From Fontibacterium subtropicum (lineage in GTDB: Bacteria > Pseudomonadota > Alphaproteobacteria > Pelagibacterales > Pelagibacteraceae): a stretch of 64,000 nucleotides of DNA. A program made the translations under genes and the position numbers. Below, in pieces: positions 9,482-19,149 of the stretch (position 1 is its first letter; each line of letters begins with the position of its first letter). Under the pieces are notes generated by a model, which was not told the DNA's origin, did not search any database, and was given only the letters and a program-made list of their open reading frames with translations. The DNA lies in contig CBDDXD010000003.1 in NCBI GenBank assembly GCA_965235415.1, forward strand, positions 124,001 to 188,000, read 5' to 3'.

Positions 9482-10425
9482 TTGTTATTTCCACAAATAA
9501 TTTTTAAACAAGCCATTCTAACAGCAACTCCCATTTCAACTTGTTCCTTGATAATACTTCGATTGATGTCATCAGCTAATGTTGTATCTATTTCTACACC
9601 TCTATTCATCGGACCTGGGTGCATAATCAGTGCATTAGGGTGAGCTTTAGTAATTTTTTTATAATCTAGACCATAAAATTCATAATATTCTCTCGTTGAA
9701 GGAACATAAGATCCTTGCATACGTTCAGTTTGAAGTCTTAACATCATAACAATGTCAGATCCTTCAAGACCTTTATTCATATCCGTGAATGCTTTAACTC
9801 CAAGACTTTCAATATTCTTAGGCATTAGAGTAGGGGGAGCAATCACTCTAACTTCAGCTCCTAACATATTAAGTAAGTAAATATTTGATCTTGCAACTCT
9901 TGAGTGCATTATATCCCCGCAAATTGCGATTCTTAAACCTTCAATTTTCCCTTTTTTAATTCTGATTGTAAGTGCATCAAGCAATGCTTGCGTTGGATGT
10001 TCCCTCCAGCCGTCACCAGCATTAATTACTGAACAATTAACTTTTTGTGCCAAAAGATTTGCAGCTCCAGAGTCTTGATGTCTTATAATTAAAACATCAG
10101 GATGCATGGCATTCAAAGTCATTGCTGTATCAATTAAAGTTTCACCTTTTTTGATTGCTGAGTTTGAAACATTCATGTTCATCACATCAGCTCCTAATCT
10201 TTTTCCAGCAAGTTCAAATGAGCTTAAAGTTCTTGTAGAAGACTCAAAGAATAAATTAATTTGTGTTTTACCTGTAAGAATATTTAATTTTTTTTGATCT
10301 TTTTTATTGAAGTCAACAAATTGCATTGACTCATCGAGAATATAATTAACTTCTGGAATGGAAAGAGATTGTATGCCTAAAAGGTGTTTATGTCTGAATT
10401 TAACAGCTTCTTTTTGTATAGCCAT
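9478..10425 (-). CDS. pyrB: Aspartate carbamoyltransferase catalytic subunit
   Basis: Condenses carbamoyl phosphate and aspartate to carbamoyl-aspartate in pyrimidine synthesis. The 315-residue protein shows the carbamoyl-phosphate motif FFESSTRTLSSFE, the HPTQALLD motif, and MHPGPMNRGVEI near the C-terminus. No regulatory pyrI gene is adjacent; instead the inactive-looking PyrC homologue overlaps its end by 4 nt. I use the ATG at 10425 (MAIQKEAVKF) rather than an in-frame TTG three codons upstream. Confidence 0.95.
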   Translation of the reverse strand: MAIQKEAVKFRHKHLLGIQSLSIPEVNYILDESMQFVDFNKKDQKKLNILTGKTQINLFFESSTRTLSSFELAGKRLGADVMNMNVSNSAIKKGETLIDTAMTLNAMHPDVLIIRHQDSGAANLLAQKVNCSVINAGDGWREHPTQALLDALTIRIKKGKIEGLRIAICGDIMHSRVARSNIYLLNMLGAEVRVIAPPTLMPKNIESLGVKAFTDMNKGLEGSDIVMMLRLQTERMQGSYVPSTREYYEFYGLDYKKITKAHPNALIMHPGPMNRGVEIDTTLADDINRSIIKEQVEMGVAVRMACLKIICGNNK

Positions 10426-10481
10426 TAAAAGCAACTCTATACTTGCAAACTATAAGGCTTGCAAGCATTAAATTAAATTAT

Positions 10482-10961
10482 TTATTTTGTTCGATACTTA
10501 TAATAATCAATAAAGCCTTGTAAAATGAAAGCCGCAGAATTCTCATCTAATTTTTTTTGCTTTTTTGATACGTTAATGGATAATTTTGACATACCTTTAT
10601 AAGCTCCTTCGCTAGAAAGTCTTTCGTCCCAAAGTGTTACAGGGATTGATAACTGTTTAGTTAAACTGTTAGAAAAATCTTTAGCTGATTGAGCTCTTGG
10701 ACCAAAAGAACCATCCATATTAATAGGGTTACCAACTACAATTCCTTCAATATTATTTTCTTTAATTATATTTTTTAATTTAATTATAAAAAATTTTAAT
10801 TGGATAAATTCAATCGTAGTTAAAGGAGTTGCGATAGTATGATTTTCATCGCATATAGAAATGCCTATATTTTTTTTTCCATGATCAATTCCAATTAATC
10901 TAGATTGTTTATTTATTATTTCTGCAAATTTATCGTTCTCTAATAGGTTGTAAGTTTTCAT
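10482..10961 (-). CDS. ruvX: Putative pre-16S rRNA nuclease / Holliday junction resolvase YqgF
   Basis: RNase H-like YqgF/RuvX family protein (159 residues) thought to act in 16S rRNA 5' end maturation. The first acidic strand is LIGIDHGKKNIGI, the middle IEGIVVGNPINMDGSFGPRA is the family GxPxxxxG motif, and the last active-site strand is LWDERLSS with the downstream Asp in LDENSAAFILQGF. It is divergently placed from gatCAB across a 37-nt gap, so the two promoters must be compact and may overlap. Confidence 0.93.
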   Translation of the reverse strand: MKTYNLLENDKFAEIINKQSRLIGIDHGKKNIGISICDENHTIATPLTTIEFIQLKFFIIKLKNIIKENNIEGIVVGNPINMDGSFGPRAQSAKDFSNSLTKQLSIPVTLWDERLSSEGAYKGMSKLSINVSKKQKKLDENSAAFILQGFIDYYKYRTK

Positions 10962-10998
10962 TAAAATGTTAATTTAGCTACATTTACCATTAAGTCTA

Positions 10999-11286
10999 AT
11001 GTCAATTAATAAAGATACTATTAAGAAAATATCAAAACTATCAAGGATATCTGTGAGCAATGAAGAAACTGATAGACTTGAGAAAGATTTAAATTCTATT
11101 TTAAAATTCGTTGAGCAGTTAAAAGAACTCAATACTGATAAAATTGCCCCTATAGCCTCAGTGTCTGATCAAGCACTTACAATGAATAAAGATGAGATTA
11201 AAAAAATTAATGAAAAAGATGAAATTTTAAAAAATGCCCCTGAGAAGAATTCTAATTATTATATTGTTCCGAAAGTTATTGAATAA
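10999..11286 (+). CDS. gatC: Aspartyl/glutamyl-tRNA(Asn/Gln) amidotransferase subunit C
   Basis: Small stabilising subunit (95 residues) of the tRNA-dependent amidotransferase, wrapping around the GatA-GatB interface. The typical pattern ISKLSRISVSNEETDRLEKDLNSIL and then PIASVSDQ is present; the last part is lysine-rich. It is the first gene of the gatCAB operon, 2 nt before gatA. Confidence 0.93.
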   Translation: MSINKDTIKKISKLSRISVSNEETDRLEKDLNSILKFVEQLKELNTDKIAPIASVSDQALTMNKDEIKKINEKDEILKNAPEKNSNYYIVPKVIE

Positions 11287-11288
11287 AA

Positions 11289-12752
11289 ATGAGTGATCTT
11301 ACAAAATTAACTTTAGTTGAAAGCGTTAACAATGTTAAAGAAAAAAAATGCAGCGCTACCGAGTTAGTCGATGCTTATGTTAAAAGGATAGAAAAATCAG
11401 ATAAATTAAATTGTTTTAATATTAAAGATATAGAAAATGCAATTAAGAAAGCTAAAAAAATTGATACTAATAAAAAATTAGATAAATCTTTAGTTGGAGC
11501 TCCCATCGCTGTTAAAGACTTGTTTTGTACAAAAGGATTAAAAACTACTGCCTCAAGTAAAATTTTATCAAATTTTATTCCAACCTATGAGTCTACTGTT
11601 ACAGAAAAACTTTGGAATGAAGACGCAATTTTAATTGGGAAATTAAACTCAGATGAATTTGCAATGGGTTCATCAAATGAAACTAGTAGTTTTGGAAATG
11701 TTTTAAACCCATATCGTCATAATAATGAAAATCTTGTCCCAGGCGGATCTTCGGGTGGTTGTGCTAGTGCAGTTGCTGCCAATTTAACAATTGCTACCGT
11801 TGGAACAGATACAGGCGGAAGTATTCGTCAACCTGCCGCATTTACAGGGATTGTCGGTTTAAAGCCTACCTATGGGCGTTGTTCTAGATGGGGGATTGTT
11901 GCTTTTGCATCATCTTTAGATCAGGCAGGACCAATGACAAAAGATGTTAAAGATGCAGCTTTAATGCTTGATGTTATTTCAGGTTATGATGAAAAAGATT
12001 CAACATCAGCAAACAAACCCAAAAGTTCATTTTTAAATTCAATCAAAAACAATGTTAAAGGTCTAAAAGTTGGAATTCCCAAAGAATACCGCGTTGATAA
12101 TATGCCTAAAGAAGTAGATGATTTATGGCAAGAAGGTATTAAAATTTTAAAAGATAATGGTGCGATTATTAAAGATATTTCTTTGCCCCATACAAAATAT
12201 GCTCTTCCTACTTATTACATTATAGCGCCAGCAGAAGCTTCATCAAATTTGGCAAGATATGATGGCGTTAGATACGGATTTAGAGCGGAAGGAAAAGATT
12301 TAACGGAGATGTATGAAAATACTAGATCCAAAGGTTTTGGTGCCGAAGTTAAAAGAAGAATTATGATTGGAACTTATGTTTTGTCATCGGGTTATTATGA
12401 TGCTTACTATTTAAAGGCACAAAAAGTCAGAAATTTAATTAAAATGGATTTTGATAATGTCTATAAAGATGTTGATGTAATTTTAACACCAACAACACCA
12501 ACCGCAGCTTTTAAATTTGGAGAAAATACAGATGATCCAATTGCGATGTATTTAAATGATATATTTACTGTAACCGCAAACTTAGCTGGTCTTCCAGCAA
12601 TTTCATTACCCATAAAATATAATAAAGACGGATTACCACTAGCATTACAATTATTTGGTAAATCTTTTGATGAACAAACATTATTAAACACAGCTTATTC
12701 TATTGAACAGCAAGTTAAGTTTAAATCACAAGTGAAAGACTGGTGGATGTGA
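11289..12752 (+). CDS. gatA: Asp-tRNA(Asn)/Glu-tRNA(Gln) amidotransferase subunit A
   Basis: Amidase subunit that releases ammonia from glutamine for transamidation of misacylated tRNA. The 487 residues carry the amidase-signature triad: Lys76 in AVKDLF, cis-Ser154 in GGSSGG, and nucleophile Ser178 in TDTGGSIRQPAAF. This numbering is almost that of the Staphylococcus enzyme. Its presence implies that Gln-tRNA and/or Asn-tRNA are made indirectly. It ends TGG-ATG-TGA, with the TGA sharing one base with the gatB ATG. Confidence 0.96.
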   Translation: MSDLTKLTLVESVNNVKEKKCSATELVDAYVKRIEKSDKLNCFNIKDIENAIKKAKKIDTNKKLDKSLVGAPIAVKDLFCTKGLKTTASSKILSNFIPTYESTVTEKLWNEDAILIGKLNSDEFAMGSSNETSSFGNVLNPYRHNNENLVPGGSSGGCASAVAANLTIATVGTDTGGSIRQPAAFTGIVGLKPTYGRCSRWGIVAFASSLDQAGPMTKDVKDAALMLDVISGYDEKDSTSANKPKSSFLNSIKNNVKGLKVGIPKEYRVDNMPKEVDDLWQEGIKILKDNGAIIKDISLPHTKYALPTYYIIAPAEASSNLARYDGVRYGFRAEGKDLTEMYENTRSKGFGAEVKRRIMIGTYVLSSGYYDAYYLKAQKVRNLIKMDFDNVYKDVDVILTPTTPTAAFKFGENTDDPIAMYLNDIFTVTANLAGLPAISLPIKYNKDGLPLALQLFGKSFDEQTLLNTAYSIEQQVKFKSQVKDWWM

Positions 12753-14218
12753 TGAGTAATAAAGAATTTAATTATTATATTTCAGGTGAAACTGGAAAAT
12801 GGGAAGTTGTCATTGGACTTGAGGTTCACGCACAAGTAAGTTCTAATGCTAAATTATTTTCAACTTCAGCAACTAAGTTTGGCTCAGAACCAAATTCTCA
12901 GGTTAGTTTAATTGATGCGGCAATGCCAGGTATGTTACCTGTAATTAATAAATTTTGCGTTGAACAAGCTGTGAGAACTGGACTTGGATTAAAAGCTAAA
13001 ATTAATTTACTTTCTGTTTTTGATAGAAAAAATTATTTTTATGCGGACTTACCTCAGGGTTACCAAATTTCTCAATTCAAACATCCAATTGTTGGTGAAG
13101 GTGAGGTAATTCTTGATATGCCTTATGGAACTAAAAAAATTGGCATTGAAAGACTTCATTTAGAGCAAGATGCGGGAAAAAGTTTGCATGATCAAGATCC
13201 AACAAAAACTTTTATCGACTTAAATAGATCAGGTGTTGCGTTAATGGAAATTGTAAGTAAGCCAGATTTAAGATCTCCAGAGGAAGTTGCAGAATATATT
13301 AAAAAATTAAGATCAATTATGCGTTATTTAGGCACTTGCGATGGCAATATGGAAGAAGGTTCGCTACGGGCGGATGTTAACGTATCTGTTAGAAAAATGG
13401 GTAGCAAAGATTTTGGGACGCGTTGTGAAATTAAAAACGTAAATTCAATAAAGTTTATGCAACAAGCCATACAATATGAAGCTAAAAGACAAGTAGATCT
13501 ATTGGAAGAAGGTAAAAAAATCGATCAAGAGACAAGATTATTTGATACTAAAAAAAATGAAACTCGTCAGATGCGTAGCAAAGAAGATGCTCATGATTAT
13601 AGATATTTTCCTGATCCTGATCTTCCACCATTAAAATTCGATCAATCTTTTGTTGATGGAATTAAACAAAAATTACCAGAGTTACCAGATGAAAAAAAAG
13701 AGCGTTTAATAAAAGATTATAAAATTTCAAGTTATGAGGCTGGTGTTTTAATATCAGATAAAGACACCTCAGACTATTTTGAAGATATTGCAAAAAATTC
13801 TGACGTAAAACTTGCAATTAATTGGGTGATCGGAGATTTGTTTGCAGCTTTAAATAAAATTGGTAAATCCATCAAAGAATCTCCAATTTCATCTAAGAAT
13901 TTAGCAAAGTTAATAAACCTAATAAAAAATAATACGATTTCAGGAAGAATAGCAAAGGAAGTTTTTGAATTAATGATTAATGACAACAGAGATCCTAAAG
14001 TTATCGTTGAAGAAAAGGGCCTTATTCAGCAAAGCAATGTTGGGGAATTAGAAAAAATTATTGATAAAGTGTTAAATGATAATGCTGATAAAGTTGCAGA
14101 ATATAAATCAGGTAAAGATAAATTATTTGGTTTCTTTGTAGGATCTGTAATTAAAGAGTCTAAGGGCAAGGCTAACCCTGCCTTAGTTAATGATATTTTA
14201 AAAAAAAAACTTTCATAA
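12752..14218 (+). CDS. gatB: Asp-tRNA(Asn)/Glu-tRNA(Gln) amidotransferase subunit B
   Basis: Kinase and tRNA-binding subunit of the amidotransferase, 488 residues. The GatB catalytic domain shows WEVVIGLEVHAQV, DRKNYFYADLPQGYQISQF, and EEGSLRADVNVSVR. The C-terminal third is the helical YqeY-like tRNA-binding tail, ending SGKDKLFGFFVGSVIKESKGKANPALVNDIL. I take the ATG at 12752 over the GTG at 12743, since it gives the usual one-base stop/start overlap with gatA. Confidence 0.96.
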   Translation: MSNKEFNYYISGETGKWEVVIGLEVHAQVSSNAKLFSTSATKFGSEPNSQVSLIDAAMPGMLPVINKFCVEQAVRTGLGLKAKINLLSVFDRKNYFYADLPQGYQISQFKHPIVGEGEVILDMPYGTKKIGIERLHLEQDAGKSLHDQDPTKTFIDLNRSGVALMEIVSKPDLRSPEEVAEYIKKLRSIMRYLGTCDGNMEEGSLRADVNVSVRKMGSKDFGTRCEIKNVNSIKFMQQAIQYEAKRQVDLLEEGKKIDQETRLFDTKKNETRQMRSKEDAHDYRYFPDPDLPPLKFDQSFVDGIKQKLPELPDEKKERLIKDYKISSYEAGVLISDKDTSDYFEDIAKNSDVKLAINWVIGDLFAALNKIGKSIKESPISSKNLAKLINLIKNNTISGRIAKEVFELMINDNRDPKVIVEEKGLIQQSNVGELEKIIDKVLNDNADKVAEYKSGKDKLFGFFVGSVIKESKGKANPALVNDILKKKLS

Positions 14219-14219
14219 A

Positions 14220-14879
14220 GTGTTTAAGTCCATAGAAAATTCAGCTGATTTGCAAAAGTATCTTTTTCAAAATGGTATTAATGAACACGCATTACAAAAA
14301 GAACTTAGAGAATATACAGAAAATAATCTTGGCAATGCGGCCACTATGCAAATTAGTCCTGATCAAGGAGCTTTGCTTCAGTTTATTATTAAAAGTTCAA
14401 ATATTCAAAATTGTTTAGAGATTGGAACTTTCACCGGTTATAGCGCTTTAACAATGGCTTTAGCTCTTCCAGAAAACGGATCTATCGTTAGTTTAGATAT
14501 TGATAAAAAAAATACTGATATTGCTAAAAAATATTGGAGCAAACATAGCGTTAGTAAAAAAATTGATTTTATTTTAGCTCCGGCATTAGAAACAATGGAG
14601 GAATTTATTAATCAAGATAGAATTTTTGATTTGATTTTTATTGATGCAGATAAAAAAAATTATAGGAATTATTTTTTAAAATCACTTGATCTTCTAGAAA
14701 AAGACGGAATTATTATTATTGATAATACCCTTTGGAAGGGGAAAGTTGCAGATTTCAATATAAGTGATGAGCAGACAAATTCTATTAGAGAATTTAATAG
14801 ATTTGTTAAAGATTTTAAGGGAACCGAGAGTATGATAATACCATTAGCGGATGGCATGACCATTTGTAGAAAATTATAA
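14220..14879 (+). CDS. SAM-dependent O-methyltransferase, family 3
   Basis: A 219-residue class I methyltransferase of the caffeoyl-CoA/catechol O-methyltransferase-like group. The SAM-binding motif I is CLEIGTFTGYSALTMALALP, followed by the acidic VSLDIDKKN, then FIDADKKNYRNYF, which holds metal and SAM contacts in the family, and IIIDNTLWKGKVAD. The natural acceptor cannot be read from the sequence. It starts with GTG one base after the gatB stop, so it is in the same transcription unit. Confidence 0.85.
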   Translation: MFKSIENSADLQKYLFQNGINEHALQKELREYTENNLGNAATMQISPDQGALLQFIIKSSNIQNCLEIGTFTGYSALTMALALPENGSIVSLDIDKKNTDIAKKYWSKHSVSKKIDFILAPALETMEEFINQDRIFDLIFIDADKKNYRNYFLKSLDLLEKDGIIIIDNTLWKGKVADFNISDEQTNSIREFNRFVKDFKGTESMIIPLADGMTICRKL

Positions 14880-14880
14880 A

Positions 14881-15789
14881 ATGTTAAAATTAATTAGTTT
14901 TTATAAATTTGTAAAAATCAAAAATCCTGTTGATAACAAATTTTTATTTAAAAAGTTTCTTATTGATAACAAGTTAAAAGGAAGCATTATTTTTTCTTTA
15001 GAAGGAATAAACGGTAGTATTTCAGGAAAACAATCTAGTATCGATTTATTAATAAATTACCTCAAGGAAAAATTTTTATTTAAAGAATTTGATACTATAA
15101 ATCAATGTGAAGTTGATTTCATTCCTTTTAAAAGAGCGAAGATTAAAATTAAAAATGAAGTCGTTCCGTTAAATGAATTATTTAATGATGATAAATATAA
15201 ATTTCAAAACAGAGTAGAGCCTGAAGACTGGAACAAATTAATATTATCTAACGATGTAACTGTTGTTGATGTTAGAAAATCTTTTGAAAGTGAAATAGGT
15301 ACTTTTGAAAAAGCAATAAATCCAAAAATTAATGATTTTAGAAAATTTCCTGAGTATTTCGAAAAGCTTTCTGACAATAAAGATAGAAAAATTGCCATGT
15401 TTTGTACAGGTGGAATTCGTTGTGAAAAAGCTGCAAGCTATTTATTCAAACGAGGCTTTAAGAATGTTTATCAATTAAAAGGTGGAATTTTAAATTATTT
15501 AAACAATGTTCCTGAAAAAAAATCATTATGGAATGGAGAATGTTTTGTTTTTGATGAAAGAATTACTGTTATACATAATTCTAAAAAGGGAAATTATTTA
15601 ATGTGCGCAGGTTGCAGAACTCCAATGAAAAAGAAAGACATACATTCACCAAAATATGAAAAAGATGTCAGTTGTCCAAATTGCTTCGATAAATTGACAG
15701 ATAAACAAAAATATAGATTTAGAATGAGAGCCTCACAAAAAGCAAGTGGCAAATTAAAATTATATTCACAGCAAAGTTTATCAGTATGA
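14881..15789 (+). CDS. trhO: tRNA uridine 34 hydroxylase, rhodanese family
   Basis: A 302-residue YceA/TrhO-type protein. It has an N-terminal acylphosphatase-like domain (LEGINGSISGKQSS), a rhodanese domain with the active-site loop MFCTGGIRCEKAASYL (Cys175), and a C-terminal part with a CxxC pair and PNCFDKLTDKQKYRFRMRASQ. TrhO enzymes hydroxylate U34 of certain tRNAs in an oxygen-dependent route; the rhodanese loop is the basis of this assignment. It overlaps the following peroxiredoxin gene by 4 nt. Confidence 0.9.
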   Translation: MLKLISFYKFVKIKNPVDNKFLFKKFLIDNKLKGSIIFSLEGINGSISGKQSSIDLLINYLKEKFLFKEFDTINQCEVDFIPFKRAKIKIKNEVVPLNELFNDDKYKFQNRVEPEDWNKLILSNDVTVVDVRKSFESEIGTFEKAINPKINDFRKFPEYFEKLSDNKDRKIAMFCTGGIRCEKAASYLFKRGFKNVYQLKGGILNYLNNVPEKKSLWNGECFVFDERITVIHNSKKGNYLMCAGCRTPMKKKDIHSPKYEKDVSCPNCFDKLTDKQKYRFRMRASQKASGKLKLYSQQSLSV

Positions 15790-16265
15790 TTAAACAAATT
15801 CCAAATGTTAAGTTTGTAACACGCCCTGAAAAAGAGTTTGTTACAATTACTTCTGAGGATATTTTTAAAAATAAAAATATAGTTTTATTTGCTCTTCCTG
15901 GAGCTTTCACACCCACTTGTAATGATTATCATTTACCAGGTTATGAACTAAACTATGATGAATTAAAAAAATTAGGCGTGGATGAAGTTTATTGTTTAAG
16001 CGCTAACGACCCTTTTGTAATGAAGGCTTGGGCTAAAAATTTAGATCTTAAAAAAGTTAAAATGCTGCCAGATGCTAATTTAGAGTTTACTAAAGCGATG
16101 AATATGATCACCGATAGGTCTTCTGCAGGCATGGGTCAACGTTCTAAGAGATATTCAATATATGTTAAGAATAAAGTAATTGAAAAAATGTTTGTTGATG
16201 AAGATGGTAAATTTGAAGTTAGCGATTCAAATACAATGATTAGTTTTTTAAAGTCACAAAAATAA
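15786..16265 (+). CDS. Peroxiredoxin, Prx5-like
   Basis: A 159-residue thiol peroxidase reducing peroxides. The peroxidatic motif is PGAFTPTC with Cys45, and SANDPFVMKAWAKNL follows in the usual Prx5 position. No C-terminal glutaredoxin domain is fused. The last part (RYSIYVKNKVIEKMFVD) is standard for the family. Start ATGA overlaps the trhO stop; the next gene begins at the base after its stop. Confidence 0.92.
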   Translation: MIKQIPNVKFVTRPEKEFVTITSEDIFKNKNIVLFALPGAFTPTCNDYHLPGYELNYDELKKLGVDEVYCLSANDPFVMKAWAKNLDLKKVKMLPDANLEFTKAMNMITDRSSAGMGQRSKRYSIYVKNKVIEKMFVDEDGKFEVSDSNTMISFLKSQK

Positions 16266-16562
16266 ATGAAGAAAGGTCTTCGACCTATTACCCGAACTGC
16301 AAATCCAGAACCACAAGACAAAAATTCTATTTCTTGGATTATTTGGGCTGCTTGGGCTGATCGAATTACTTTTGAAGATATTAAAGAAAAAACAGGAAAA
16401 TCTGAGTCTGACGTTATAAAAATAATGAGAAAGAACTTAAGTGAAAGTTCATTTAAATTATGGAGAAAAAGAACTCATAATCAAAGTATTAAACACCGAA
16501 AAAAATTTGAGAACTCTAGAAAACTACTAAATCAAAGAATTTACTTTTCTGATGATGATTAA
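16266..16562 (+). CDS. DUF2805/TIGR03643 family protein
   Basis: A 98-residue conserved protein of unknown function. The signature is visible: SWIIWAAWADRITFEDIKEKTG, then the helix-turn-helix-like VIKIMRKNLSESSFKLWRKR. These read as a small basic DNA-binding-like domain, but no function is established to my knowledge. It is immediately downstream of the peroxiredoxin gene, with no gap, and 54 nt before typA. Confidence 0.82.
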   Translation: MKKGLRPITRTANPEPQDKNSISWIIWAAWADRITFEDIKEKTGKSESDVIKIMRKNLSESSFKLWRKRTHNQSIKHRKKFENSRKLLNQRIYFSDDD

Positions 16563-16616
16563 AATACCTACATTTTAGTTGAATAAATACAATTCTAGTT
16601 TAGATAGACACTCTTC

Positions 16617-18437
16617 ATGGCGACAGATATTAAAAAAATTCGTAACATCGCAATTATTGCACACGTCGATCACGGAAAGACAACTCTCTTAGATAAATTA
16701 TTAAGAGACTCTGGAACATTGAAAGCTTCTGAAATGTCACAAGAACGTGTTATGGATTCAAATGAAATTGAAAAGGAAAGAGGTATTACAATCCTTGCAA
16801 AAAATACTTCCTTAACTTGGAATGGTTTTCAAATAAATATCATTGATACGCCTGGTCACGCTGATTTTGGTGGTGAAGTAGAACGGGGCCTTTCTATGGT
16901 GGACTCAGTTTTGTTACTTGTTGATGCGGTGGATGGACCGATGCCACAAACCAGATTTGTAACATCTAAAGCTTTAAAACTTGGACTTCGTCCAATTGTA
17001 GTAATTAATAAAGTAGACAGAGATGGAGCAAGACCTGATTGGGCTTTAGATCAAACATTTGATTTATTTGATAAATTAGGAGCTACATCTGAGCAGTTAG
17101 ATTTTCCAATTGTGTACACATCAGCAATTCAAGGGTGGGCAGCAAAAGAGCCAAAAAAAGCTGATCAAAATATGAGCGTTTTATTTCAATGTATTGTTGA
17201 TAACGTTCCACATCCAAAAGTTGATCTTGAAGGACCTTTTAGAATGCAAGTTAGTGCTTTGGATTATTCAAGCTATGTAGGTGTTATTGGAGTTGGTAGA
17301 ATTCTAAGAGGAACTGTTAAATTGAATGACAATGTTTCAATTATTAATAAAGAGGGAAAAATAAAAAATGGAAAAATTTTACAAATTTTAGGATTTCTAG
17401 GTTTAGCAAGGGTTGAAAAACAAGAAGCATCTGCTGGAGAAATAATAATGTTCTCTGGCATTGATGGGGTTAAAATTTCAGATACAGTTTGTGATCCAAA
17501 ACAAGTTGAAGCGTTACCACCACTTATTGTTGATGAGCCAACAATTAGTATGACTTTTCAAGTAAATACATCTCCATTTGCAGGTAAAGAAGGTAAGTAT
17601 GTAACCACAAGAAATATTAAAGATAGATTAGATAAAGAACTTATTCATAACGTTGCACTTCGAGTTTCTGAAACCGAAAGTCCTGACAAATATCGAGTTT
17701 CAGGAAGAGGAGAACTTCATTTATCAATTTTAATTGAGAATATGAGAAGAGAGGGCTATGAACTTGCAATTTCCCGACCCGAAGTAATAATTAAAAAAGT
17801 AGATGGTCAAGATCAAGAACCCTTTGAAGCTTTAACTATTGATATTGAGGAACAACATCAAGGTAAAATTATGGAAAAACTTGGTGAAAGAAAAGGGGAT
17901 TTAAAAAATATGGTCTCTGACAGCAGAGGTAGAGTTCGATTGGATTATATTATTCCAACAAGAGGTTTAATTGGTTTTCGTTCAGATTTTTTATCAACCA
18001 CTTCAGGAACAGGACTTATGTACCATTCCTTTGATCATTATGGCCCTAAAATAAATCAAGCGTTAGGGGAGAGAAATAATGGAGTTTTGATATCAAAAGA
18101 TCAAGGTAAAGCTGTAAATTATGCAATCTTTCACCTTCAAGATCGTGGTCGTTTTTTTATATCTCATGGTGATGAAGTTTATGGAGGTCAGGTGATCGGA
18201 ATACATAATCGAGATAATGATTTAGTAGTTAATCCCTTAATTGGAAAAAAAGTATCTAACGTAAGATCTGTTACTGCTGATGAAGCATTGGTTATTGTTC
18301 CTCCTATTAAAACAACTTTAGAATATTCACTTCAATTTATTAATGATGATGAACTTGTTGAAGTAACTCCAAAGTCAATTCGTATAAGAAAAAAGTTCTT
18401 ACTTGAACACGAACGTAAAAGAGCACAAAAGTCATAA
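16617..18437 (+). CDS. typA: Ribosome-associated translational GTPase TypA/BipA
   Basis: Translation-factor GTPase (606 residues) that acts in ribosome assembly and stress response. G1 is AHVDHGKTTLLD, G2 ERGITILAKN, G3 DTPGHADFGGEVERG, and G4 NKVDRDGARP. Domains II and III and the EF-G-like domain V follow (SGRGELHLSILIENMRREGYEL). The BipA-specific C-terminal region is recognisable by PTRGLIGFRSDFLSTTSGTG and KKVSNVRSVTADEALV. Length is normal. Confidence 0.97.
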   Translation: MATDIKKIRNIAIIAHVDHGKTTLLDKLLRDSGTLKASEMSQERVMDSNEIEKERGITILAKNTSLTWNGFQINIIDTPGHADFGGEVERGLSMVDSVLLLVDAVDGPMPQTRFVTSKALKLGLRPIVVINKVDRDGARPDWALDQTFDLFDKLGATSEQLDFPIVYTSAIQGWAAKEPKKADQNMSVLFQCIVDNVPHPKVDLEGPFRMQVSALDYSSYVGVIGVGRILRGTVKLNDNVSIINKEGKIKNGKILQILGFLGLARVEKQEASAGEIIMFSGIDGVKISDTVCDPKQVEALPPLIVDEPTISMTFQVNTSPFAGKEGKYVTTRNIKDRLDKELIHNVALRVSETESPDKYRVSGRGELHLSILIENMRREGYELAISRPEVIIKKVDGQDQEPFEALTIDIEEQHQGKIMEKLGERKGDLKNMVSDSRGRVRLDYIIPTRGLIGFRSDFLSTTSGTGLMYHSFDHYGPKINQALGERNNGVLISKDQGKAVNYAIFHLQDRGRFFISHGDEVYGGQVIGIHNRDNDLVVNPLIGKKVSNVRSVTADEALVIVPPIKTTLEYSLQFINDDELVEVTPKSIRIRKKFLLEHERKRAQKS

Positions 18438-18443
18438 GAATTA

Positions 18444-19145
18444 ATGATTTCTGTAATTAAGTATAAAGATTTAGGCGGAGCTGACCATGGATGGTTAAAG
18501 GCAAAACATCATTTTAGTTTTGCATCATATTATGACCCTAAACGAATGGGTTTTGGCTCAATTCGAGTAATTAATGACGATATTATTAAGGCTAAAAAAG
18601 GCTTTGATCCTCATCAACATAACGATATGGAAATTATTACTTATGTTAGATCTGGCGCAATAACTCATACAGATAATCAAGGCAATAAAGGTAGAACAGT
18701 AGCTGGAGATATTCAAGTTATGAGCGCAGGCACAGGCGTTATTCATTCAGAATATAATTTAGAGGATCAAGAAACAAATATTTATCAAATTTGGATTATT
18801 CCAAATAAAACTAGCGTTAAACCAAGATGGGAAGCAAAAGAATTTCCAAAAGATCCTATTAAAAATAATCTTAATCTTCTTATTTCTGGATTTGGAAAAA
18901 ATTATAAAGATGGAACATTAGGAATTTATCAAGACGCTTATATTTCTGGTGGGAAAATAAATAAAGGTACCGAAGTTAATTATAATATTAAACATCAGGT
19001 ATATTTATTATGTTCGTATGGAAAAATTCTTATAAATGATAAAATTTTGGAAAAGGGGGATGGTGCTGAAATTTCAAATATTAAAGAATTTAAAATAAAA
19101 GCAAATGATAATTCTGAAGTATTAGTAATTGATGCTCCAAAATAA
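18444..19145 (+). CDS. Pirin family protein
   Basis: A 233-residue bicupin of the YhaK/YhhW pirin group. The N-terminal cupin includes HFSFASYYDPKRMGFGSIRVINDD, the metal-binding-like HQHNDMEIITYVRSGAITHTD, and VMSAGTGVIHSEYN. Some pirins act as quercetinases and others bind transcription factors; the substrate here is unknown. It follows typA by 6 nt and is convergent with the SMR exporter gene. Confidence 0.9.
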   Translation: MISVIKYKDLGGADHGWLKAKHHFSFASYYDPKRMGFGSIRVINDDIIKAKKGFDPHQHNDMEIITYVRSGAITHTDNQGNKGRTVAGDIQVMSAGTGVIHSEYNLEDQETNIYQIWIIPNKTSVKPRWEAKEFPKDPIKNNLNLLISGFGKNYKDGTLGIYQDAYISGGKINKGTEVNYNIKHQVYLLCSYGKILINDKILEKGDGAEISNIKEFKIKANDNSEVLVIDAPK

Positions 19146-19149
19146 AAAA